Source: Clonostachys chloroleuca (taxonomy: Eukaryota > Ascomycota > Sordariomycetes > Hypocreales > Bionectriaceae). From it: a DNA stretch of 64,000 nucleotides. The position numbers and the translations under genes are program-made. The DNA lies in contig JBANAY010000003.1 in assembly GCA_037952775.1 (NCBI GenBank), positions 27,466,001 through 27,530,000 of the forward strand, given 5' to 3'. Shown piece after piece: positions 56,847 to 64,000 of this stretch. Within the stretch, counting starts at the first letter, position 1. Every line of letters starts with the position of its first letter. Under the pieces are notes generated by a model, which was given only the letters and a program-made list of their open reading frames with translations, searched no databases and was not told the DNA's origin.

Positions 56847-58718
56847 ATGGAATCTACTACTCTATATGCTACCGCGGTCGGCGGCTCTTTTGCGCTTGCC
56901 TTGTTTTTTTGGTGCCTAAAAGTCTATTATCGGGACTTAAGCGGGCAAATTTCTAAATGCCTCCTACAACCTATATGGCTCAGACGACGAGCATGGAATA
57001 GTGTGTCACGATTCCACGGGCTTCTTCTCGCAATCTTTTTTGCCATCAATATTTTGATTCTTTTTGCTCCTTTCAGGGGTATAGATTGGATCTAAGTTGA
57101 GCGAACTGCGGCATTGGTTTCACTAATCAATATAATCCTGCTTTGCGTTGCTGGGCGCCCAGTCCTTGAATTATTCGGCGTTCCTCAATCTGTTTATACG
57201 ATGTATCACAGGTGGCTGGGCCGTATTGTTGTCGCACAGGCAGCCGGACATGGGATAATTTTAGGCTTTCTTCGCCTCAAATGGATCATGCTGGCATGGT
57301 CCGGGGTGGCAGTAAGTCTCGGCGCCGTATGTTGCGATTTGATGCTGATCTCATGACAGGCATGCGGAATTTCCTTACTACTCTTAACTACCTCGATGTG
57401 GTTTTTCCGGCGCATTTTGAGATAAAGTTTCCTTCTTCTGCACAGATTACTAGCACTCTGCCTGAGCGCCGCTATAATTTGGCACGTCTTCCAAACAAAG
57501 TCTAGGAACGCATGGGGTTTCTCGATTGCTGTTGGGGCTTTACTGGTAATAAATATGATAATACGACTTTCGATGTACTACTATTACAGAATACCAGCTT
57601 GTGATGTGTCTCAGGTACGAAATCTCACCGGTACCTCTGTGATTAGCCTGACTCTCAGTCATCCAATCCGAGTCTTTCCTGGAAGCTACTTTTACATTTT
57701 CTTTCCTTATTCAGTTCGAGGTTATTTAATGGCCTTGTTTTCTTATATAGCGGAGAAGCAGGAGAAACAACCAGAGGCAAAGGAACTTAGTTTCTACATC
57801 GCCCCTACTGGGAGTTATATCAATTCTAGGTTTTTAGATGATCGTAAAGGCCTGCTTGATCTTCTTTACTACTCGCATCACCGTGTTTGGGCTACCTTTT
57901 GTCGAACTTTCTGCCTCACGCGCAAACCCTTCCGTGAGCCTAAATTATACCTTTATGGCCCTTACGGCAGAAAGCTTGGACTTGAAACCTATGAGAATGT
58001 TGTTCTGGCAGCCCAAGGCGCGGGTATTGCTGATATACTGGGTATAGTACTTCAGTCTTGCTAGTTGCGCTTCTCATGATAGAGCTCTGATGCGTCCTAT
58101 TACAAGGCTGCGCAAAACTATCGAGAGGATATCTACACTGTTGAATGGATCTGGAGACTTAAATAAAAAGATGCAGAAACTCAGTATCGATGAAAGAAGA
58201 AATTTAATCTTGCAAGAGAAAGAGTTTAAGAAAGAGCTTGAGGAGAGAGAACAGGAAGCCACCCAGTCTCTCATCGGTGTCACTACTCAAAGAGTTGACC
58301 TGTACTGGTATTTGGACGACAACTCACAAATTGATTTAGTTTTCCACCAACTCTAAAAATTGAAGCAGGCCGACAATTTAGAGGTATGAGATATGGATTA
58401 TTCTTTGCAATTCGTCGCGCTTACACGGCTTAGCTAATCCTCGTGGTGTGGTGTGGTTTCCCTGAGCTGATTAAGAGACCCCCACAGAGGGAAGAGCTGG
58501 TCAAAGAACAGCCATTCTCAGCATGGCCTTCCCTAGAATCTATCAGATGGAATTTCTTTAATATTGAGAAAAAGGGGTTTCTCAAATTAATAAATACCAA
58601 TATCACTAAGGCAAGAAAGTTGTATATAGGACGAATGGCCCTTGTGGGTAAGTACTATCATTGCTATAGATGGAAGACTGCTAATTTGTATAGCTTGTGG
58701 AGGACCAGTCTTTACTGA
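56847..58718 (+). pseudogene. ferric reductase (FRE/NOX family) pseudogene
   Basis: Several transmembrane spans are followed by a C-terminal FAD/NAD-like region, with heme-region histidines in F-H-G-L-L, Y-H-R-W-L-G-R, H-G-I-I-L-G and H-R-L-L. The strand L-T-L-S-H-P-I-R-V-F-P-G-S-Y and L-Y-G-P-Y-G match the FAD and NADPH parts. In-frame TAA codons occur at 57093-57095 and 57423-57425, in a frame that otherwise continues through intron 57312-57359. More breaks follow after 58050, where the nucleotide-binding segment is scattered over frames. Active members reduce Fe3+ at the plasma membrane. FRE genes are a known Starship auxiliary class. Confidence 0.75.
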
Positions 58719-59115
58719 GAATTTATGTAATTTAGCAATTCAAGATACTATAAATATTGATTTTATGGAATCTGAATTTCGTCCACCAGATGGTGGGATG
58801 AATTCTGGGGTAGTATAGTCCGGGAGGGCTGTTGGCCTTGTATCGGATAGCAGCGACGAAAGGAGAATGGATGGTCGGTTAAATCATGTCTAATAATAGT
58901 ATAGATTAATATAGATATGGCCTTATTGTGTATTGTCTCGCTTTGTACCTTCTCTAGGGACACCTCTGTGTATCCCCACTAGACCTAAGCGCCGGAGCGC
59001 CGAGGTGTGGGCCACCTCTGGTTAAGTGGTCCTGTGCCCCCTCCTCTGCTGAGATAAAAGGTCCACACCCGCAGACCTGCCCTTTTCTACACCACCTCAT
59101 CTTAAGACGTTCAAT
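58719..59115. other. intergenic
   Basis: No supported gene between the ferric-reductase relic and the next small gene. Confidence 0.5.
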
Positions 59116-59449
59116 ATGGATTTCTATTTATCTACTCTTATGCATCTTGACTCTCTTCTGAATCAGATATGGGCTCACCTTGATTTTCTAAAGAATGATT
59201 ATCGAACTGCCTATATAGAGGATTCTGCGTTCTGCAGAGACCTACTTGATCCAATTTATGACTACCTGGTGATTCTCCAGGGCCGCGTCATCCATGCTCG
59301 AGGGGAGCTCGTGCGTGAGCGGATGCGTCGCATCATTGAGGCGAGAAATGTATGATGGGCCTTCCCCGCTCCACTGTCCTACTAGCTAAAATTAACAGGA
59401 TGTCCCTGAAGCACCAACGATGTTAAATTCTCGTCCGTGGAGAGACTAG
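59116..59449 (+). CDS. small helical orphan protein
   Basis: 94 residues in two exons (59116-59349, 59399-59449) joined in phase 0 through a 49-nt intron (GTATGA, CAG). Mostly amphipathic helix with a basic R-E-R-M-R-R stretch. Unrecognised; the clean splice supports expression. Confidence 0.5.
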
Positions 59450-59789
59450 CTTAATAAAGCTATCTTCCTAATAAGAATAAAAATTCTTGGTGAATATTCT
59501 CCACTGCCTGAGAAAATATATTGGGATGCTCTAAATAAGGGGCTGCTCTAAATATGGCTTGGGAGTGCTCTATATAGGGCTAAGAAGTACCTATTGGTGT
59601 CCTAATATAGCCCGAGCTGTAAAAAGAGCTCTAGGGGGGGTGCTGTAAATAAAGCTCTAGGAGCACTATAAGTTATTTAGGCTCCAAGTTGCCCATCTAG
59701 TTCTATACCAAAAGATATCTTACAGTCAAGTAATCTCTTGAATTATACCTATGATTATTTATCTATAGATTTACGATTTATGAATCACC
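59450..59789. other. intergenic
   Basis: AT-rich; nothing identified. Confidence 0.5.
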
Positions 59790-61301
59790 ATGACTTCCTT
59801 TATTGTTTCAGCTTCTGGGAAAGTGAAAACTGCTAAAAAAGATCTCAAAAAAAAAATAGAAGGCCTTGGAGGCCAATACTCCGAAGATGGAGAAAACATG
59901 ACTATTCTAGTCGCCAATCCACAGTTGGTCGTCGAGAATAAGTACTTACAAAAAGTCAGGATGGCTATCGAAAACAAAGTGATGATTGTGGAACCAGATT
60001 GGCTTGAAGATTCTATCAAGAACAAGAGTTTCTCGGACCCCACGCAGTACCTCTATGATATACCACCAGTCCAAGGTTCTGGAAGTACATCGGATAACCC
60101 TTTAGCTGAGGTTCTAGGGCTATGGTCTGAAAGTCTATTGGCTAAGGGGGCTACAGACCAGTCTGAAGGAGCTAAAAATCAGTCTGAAGGAGCTAAAGAC
60201 CAGACTGAAGGGGCTAAAGACCAGACTGAAGGGGCTAAAGACCAGTCTGAAGGGGCTAAAGACCAGACTGAAGGAGCTAAAGACCAGTCTGAAGGAGCTA
60301 AAGACCAGTCTGAAGGGGCTAAAGACCAGTCTGAAGGGGCTAAAGACCAGTCTGAAGGGGCTAAAGACCAGACTGAAGGGGCTAAAGACCAGACTGAAGG
60401 GGCTAAAGACCAGACTGAAGGGGCTAAAGACCAGTCTAAAAGTCAATCGGCTAAGGGGGCTAGTAATGTAATCGATCTTACAGGGCTATCAGACCAGAGT
60501 TCTGAAAGCACATCGGTCCGCGAGACTAGCCCTTTGGTCAATACAAGGCTGTCAGGTCGGGTTTCTAAGAGCACGTCGGTCCGCGAGACTAGCCCTCCAG
60601 GCCCTAAGACCGGAAGGCTTCCAATCCACGAAAATAAAACCCGACCAGCCCGAGAGAGCAGGGGCCCCCCGTTTGGGGGTCTACTAGACGAGGTCAGACC
60701 GTTCAATAACATAAGAGGAAGAGCCCCGCCGTTAGATAGGTCTGGTTATAGAGGAAATCTGTTCTTCTTTAGCAGTATGAAATACCAGCAATTGTATAGG
60801 GGTCACGGGGGCTGTGAAACTCGCGAAAATCCAGTGCATGTCGATTTCCGAGAGAGAGATATAATGAATGCAACTGTTCGGAAGCCGTTCCTAGAAGAAG
60901 GAGACCCAGCTGAGATTATATTTTTAGATCCTGATCTAAATAAAAAAGTGAAAGGGATGATATATTATATAACACCAAGAGGAAACATTTACGTGCTTCT
61001 TCCTAGTATTGGGGATTACCAAAAAGGGTTCCGCGTATATATTCTGTTGGGAAAAAGGCATAGGGCTGAGAAAAGTCGCTTTCTCCAATCCGAGAAGTGT
61101 GAGAGTCTTGTTAGCAGCCCCATTGAACCCCTAGAAGATGCCGACTGGGAATGCATTCTTATTCACTCTGTGGCATCTACGAAGACTTATTCTGAGACCT
61201 CCATCTTACTTATGTTACCTGACGATGACTACTTATCGCGATATATAAAGTCTGACTTGATTAAGGCTTTCGGAATTCAGGATGCTTACTATATAATATA
61301 A
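59790..61301 (+). CDS. BRCT-domain protein with heptad repeat tract
   Basis: Intact single-exon gene of 503 residues. Residues 1-80 form a BRCT domain with I-E-G-L-G-G-Q-Y-S and the W of the third helix (V-E-P-D-W-L-E-D-S-I), most like the BRCT of PARP-type proteins. Residues about 120-215 are a 7-residue tandem repeat (E-G-A-K-D-Q-S/T), and then a basic Ser/Thr-rich linker leads to an orphan C-terminal domain of about 170 residues. BRCT domains bind phosphopeptides or DNA ends, so a role in DNA damage or repair is plausible. No catalytic PARP domain is seen. Confidence 0.72.
   Translation: MTSFIVSASGKVKTAKKDLKKKIEGLGGQYSEDGENMTILVANPQLVVENKYLQKVRMAIENKVMIVEPDWLEDSIKNKSFSDPTQYLYDIPPVQGSGSTSDNPLAEVLGLWSESLLAKGATDQSEGAKNQSEGAKDQTEGAKDQTEGAKDQSEGAKDQTEGAKDQSEGAKDQSEGAKDQSEGAKDQSEGAKDQTEGAKDQTEGAKDQTEGAKDQSKSQSAKGASNVIDLTGLSDQSSESTSVRETSPLVNTRLSGRVSKSTSVRETSPPGPKTGRLPIHENKTRPARESRGPPFGGLLDEVRPFNNIRGRAPPLDRSGYRGNLFFFSSMKYQQLYRGHGGCETRENPVHVDFRERDIMNATVRKPFLEEGDPAEIIFLDPDLNKKVKGMIYYITPRGNIYVLLPSIGDYQKGFRVYILLGKRHRAEKSRFLQSEKCESLVSSPIEPLEDADWECILIHSVASTKTYSETSILLMLPDDDYLSRYIKSDLIKAFGIQDAYYII
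60156..60440 (+). repeat. 21-bp minisatellite in the BRCT gene
   Basis: About 13-14 copies of GAAGGGGCTAAAGACCAGWCT encode E-G-A-K-D-Q-S/T. Only the first base of the last codon (T/A, Ser/Thr) and a synonymous G/A vary appreciably. Confidence 0.92.
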
Positions 61302-61337
61302 ACGCATTGTCAATAAGTTGGGCAGACACCACCCAGA

Positions 61338-61628
61338 GTGCCTCCGGGCAAGCTGCGTCTGCCATTCGTCCGTGGAGACACTGAGCCACGACAGATTTTC
61401 CAGTATAGATATATGTTAGAGATCGAAAAAAGATTGCACGCAGAACAGGTAGGGGACGAGGAAGAGCTCGAGGATGGAACTGAGGCAGAGGATGGAACTG
61501 AGGCAGAGGACGGAACTGAGGCAGAGGACGGAACTGAGTCAGAGGACGGAACTGAGGCAGAGGACGGAACTGAGTCAGAGGACGGAACTGAGTCAGAGGA
61601 TGAGGCAGATCCAGGAGGACGGAACTGA
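61338..61628 (+). CDS. acidic repeat open frame (uncertain gene)
   Basis: Open frame with a first ATG at 61413. An 18-bp repeat (about 61469-61600) encodes E-D-G-T-E-A/S. The opposite strand is also open and Ser-rich, so coding direction is unclear. It could be a low-complexity orphan gene or simply a minisatellite. Confidence 0.25.
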   Translation: MPPGKLRLPFVRGDTEPRQIFQYRYMLEIEKRLHAEQVGDEEELEDGTEAEDGTEAEDGTEAEDGTESEDGTEAEDGTESEDGTESEDEADPGGRN

Positions 61629-61690
61629 GCCATAGGACGAGGCAGATCCAGGAGGACGGAACTGAGCCATAGGACGAGGCAGACCCAAGA
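61469..61690. repeat. 18-bp minisatellite and 38-bp duplication
   Basis: About seven units of GCAGAGGACGGAACTGAG, then two copies of a longer unit containing AGGCAGATCCAGGAGGACGG and CATAGGACG. Confidence 0.85.
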
Positions 61691-61950
61691 GGCGAGATGG
61701 GGCCAGGGTCAAATATCGAGGATGGTTAGGGCCAGCACAGCGAGGGTACGAGGTGGCTTAGCATAATAAGGAGATAAAGTTGGTGAGAGGATAGCAAAAC
61801 AATGCTTGTAATAGTATTGTATTCGACTATTCTAAGACCAAAACCAGCACTCTAGTATCAGAGTTCATGTCCGATAGGGGTATACAGCAGCCCTAGATGT
61901 CTAGTGAGGATGTAATGGACGTCAATGCCCAATAGAACTCTACATCAGGT
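61691..61950. other. intergenic
   Basis: Short interval with no supported gene. Confidence 0.5.
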
Positions 61951-62343
61951 CTAACTATTCTCTTTTGTCTTATCAGACTTGGCGGTGATATCCATGGCTT
62001 CTGGAGTAGCTGGACTGGGCGGTTTATAACGGTTATCAGAATTCTGCCTCTGCATTAGCCTCAATTTACTCAATATAGTAGATGTACTTATATCAACCAC
62101 TCGAAGGATGCTTTCAACTTGGTTATTAATCTTATGGAGATTGTCGCTCATCGTAGACAAGATGTTTATCCCCTTAGTATATTCGGTATGCCAGAATCCC
62201 AAGGAGGCCTTGATACCATCTCCTTTCGTGCCTTTGGAGTCAAGAACCAGCTTCGGAAGGGGCTGTTGGTCGGCCCTGGGATCACGATGCCTGTCGCTTT
62301 TTTCTGGGCGGAGAGAAGGCAAGGGTTCAGGCATAATTGGCAC
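61951..62343 (-). CDS. small orphan protein, 130 aa
   Basis: Single-exon frame starting M-P-I-M-P-E. It has a polar basic N-terminus, a central amphipathic helix (N-L-H-K-I-N-N-Q-V-E-S-I-L) suggestive of a short coiled coil, and a polar tail. No recognised domain. Confidence 0.4.
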   Translation of the reverse strand: MPIMPEPLPSLRPEKSDRHRDPRADQQPLPKLVLDSKGTKGDGIKASLGFWHTEYTKGINILSTMSDNLHKINNQVESILRVVDISTSTILSKLRLMQRQNSDNRYKPPSPATPEAMDITAKSDKTKENS

Positions 62344-62541
62344 GTGGAAATGAGCTTCTTGAGGTCAGGTAAAGGGCAAGAATAGATGTGAAAGTCAATT
62401 TCTAAATATTCTCTATAGACCGGTCCCCCCTACTTATAACAAAAAACGAGCTGGGAAATCAATAACCGGGCTGTAGCCGATGGCCGAAAAAGGTTGGTGC
62501 GCCCGTCTGTTAGCTTGCCCGTTGGTTGATTCGTCACAATC

Positions 62542-63633
62542 TCAGTTGGTGGCGGTGGTAGTCATAGTGGTGTAGGGCACAGTGACTGTTTGCATAATCA
62601 CCACTGTAGACATTAGTGTTGTAACTATCGCCCGTGCCACTGAATGATCTGTCCGTGATGCTGTACTTTGGAATATACTCTCAGGCGTAGAGGTTGAAAT
62701 TTGCTCTTCTGGCTTAGAAGTGAATGTGTGGCTATCTGATGAACTGGTACTTGGAAGGCCCTTGAGTGTGCTTAAGCTCTGATCAGACTGAGTGACTAGG
62801 GCTGATGACGTCTCAAGGATTAGATTGGTAGAGGCCTTGGTAGATGTAAAGGGTACGGTGGTTTCAGAAATCTTAGCACGTGTTGTTAGAGTAGTGTACG
62901 AATCTTGAGATGTAGCTAGAGCAGGTGTCCTTGTGGGGGTAGCGAGGACGGTCGATGCACTACTCGGTGTGGTTATTAAAGAGGGTATGGTAGTTGTTCC
63001 AATTCTGGTCTCAGGTGACCATGTTATCGCAGGAGTCTGTGATGAGGACCAGCTGCCTGACTGGCACTCTAACAAACCTTTATATTCTATGCCAGTGTCT
63101 GGATCCAGAGAGCTCCCAGTGATAACCACAGAGTTACATGAAGGATCAAACCCCGAGCACTGCCTGCTGAATACTCAGCATAAATATCACACAGAGATAT
63201 GATTATATACCATGATAGCTCAGATGGGCCGTTAGGTACACCAACTGGAACTACGAAACTTGCCACTAGCTGACCCCCGCACGGAAGAGGGCTGAATGTG
63301 AACCTAACAGGCAGTAGGGATGGATCTTTAAAGCTGAGGGTTGCTTGACATCTTCGAGGAGGGGGATTGGCAATGCTATTGGTGCGGTCAGAAGCGCCTA
63401 CTGGGGTGTTATGTGTGGACTAACGTTGTTGATATAACAGTTTTCCCTGCATGAAGAACAACCACGGGGTCTGACTGGCAGAGGGGACTGCTTTTTGTAA
63501 CCACCCAGCTGCACAAAAATGTGAGCATGAGGAGAATGTGATAATATATCTTTTTATTCAAGTTCAAAAAGAATCGATGAAATATTTCTGTTGAATGGAC
63601 TACTGAGATATACTCTTTGTTAAGGGAGCTCAA
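62542..63633 (-). CDS. secreted Ser/Thr-rich protein (exon structure partly uncertain)
   Basis: A hydrophobic leader (Y-H-I-L-L-M-L-T-F-L-C-S-W) near 63520 looks like a signal peptide. A cysteine-containing region (C-S-S-C-R-E-N-C) and a beta-like segment follow. Intron 63167-63210 (GTATAT, CAG) leads into a second cysteine pair and a long Ser/Thr-rich tail, as in O-glycosylated cell-wall proteins. The join between leader and first cysteine region changes frame and is unresolved. The tail ends V-T-V-P-Y-T-T-M-T-T-T without a clear GPI signal. Confidence 0.5.
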
Positions 63634-63861
63634 GCTGAGCAGAAGATGATTTAAGTAGTCCTATCCTGTGCTGTATTTTAGCTCTGGGTTTTATTTTGAT
63701 TAACGCCCTCTTTAAGCACAGGCGCTTGTGATGCGCTGTGTTGAAACACAGGGGGGTTATTTTTATCGCAAGCCGGTAGCTCAGGGGCTCTATAATAATG
63801 TATTTAAGGAGCTGCGCAGGCTGGTTTAGCTTCGTCTCAGTTATTCAATCACGGTATAATT

Positions 63862-64000
63862 ATGGACGCTTTTAATTTTGAAATTCTCCCCAGTCTCGAC
63901 GAGATACCTGAGCTTGACTTTGAGGCGCTTAATTTATCTAATTCCTCCTATGACTCTTCGTTAAGCACCAACAACTCCATGTTTCTGCCAGTGCCTCGAT
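63862..64000 (+). CDS. 5' end of an unidentified gene (3' partial)
   Basis: An ATG at 63862 opens 46 codons to the window edge. The N-terminus is acidic and Leu/Ser-rich (S-L-D-E-I-P-E-L-D-F-E-A-L), resembling an acidic activation region. Too little is visible to name it. Confidence 0.4.
   Translation, partial: MDAFNFEILPSLDEIPELDFEALNLSNSSYDSSLSTNNSMFLPVPR

Noticed and set aside
60135..60446. Minus-strand open frame of 103 codons with F-S-P-F-S/R-L-V-F repeats
   Set aside because: Antisense of the 21-bp minisatellite in the intact BRCT gene.
1..64000. Starship captain (DUF3435 tyrosine recombinase)
   Set aside because: No long frame shows the R...H-x-x-R...Y pattern or captain-like N-terminus; it may lie outside the window.

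Overview
The window is fungal nuclear DNA from a filamentous ascomycete, most likely Eurotiales (Aspergillus/Penicillium type). Genes carry short GT-AG introns of about 44-93 nt with CTAAC/CTGAC-like branch sites. The recognisable families are typical of these fungi: nirA-like Zn2Cys6 factor, NACHT-ankyrin NLR, FunK1 kinase, OLE1-type desaturase, F-box, DUF3723, patatin-like, ferric reductase, BRCT. It reads as an accessory, partly decayed compartment with many orphan genes, minisatellites and nonsense-riddled relics.

Layout. 1-2150: 3' part of a nirA-like regulator. 3.5-7.3 kb (-): a nucleoside-phosphorylase/NACHT/ankyrin NLR with ten near-identical ankyrin repeats. 8.4-10.8 kb (-): a FunK1 kinase. 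11.6-13.9 kb: an orphan gene between two inverted minisatellites of related sequence. 15.5-25.2 kb: small orphan genes, a membrane protein, a dead methyltransferase and a coiled-coil gene. 25.8-27.4 kb: a dead F-box gene between direct repeats. 28.5-35.7 kb: orphan genes, including one with a nucleotidyltransferase-like motif. 36.2-37.1 kb: a relic fusing a DUF1752/REG1-like piece to a Seh1-like WD40 piece. 38-39.5 kb (-): the delta-9 desaturase, the one clear core-metabolism gene. 40.9-48.4 kb: secreted-protein genes (two related small cysteine-rich proteins, a WSC-like protein) and a truncated rhodopsin-like gene.

49-58.7 kb is the most informative block. A DUF3723 gene and a patatin-like gene lie head to head, followed by a MADS-like gene and a ferric-reductase pseudogene. 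DUF3723, PLP, FRE and NLR genes are the known auxiliary gene classes of Starship giant transposons, so this block is probably part of a Starship. No DUF3435 captain recombinase is visible, so the element's end is not located. The patatin-like protein keeps its four-exon frame but has lost both catalytic signature motifs. Downstream are a BRCT protein with a heptad repeat tract, short orphan genes and a secreted Ser/Thr-rich protein.

Caution: several frames, including that of the highly conserved desaturase, break by exactly one missing base in a G/C run of 5-6. This suggests homopolymer under-calling in the assembly. Frameshifts in G/C runs should be distrusted, whereas the in-frame stop codons in the relic genes look real. 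All calls are from reading the sequence; no database search was run.
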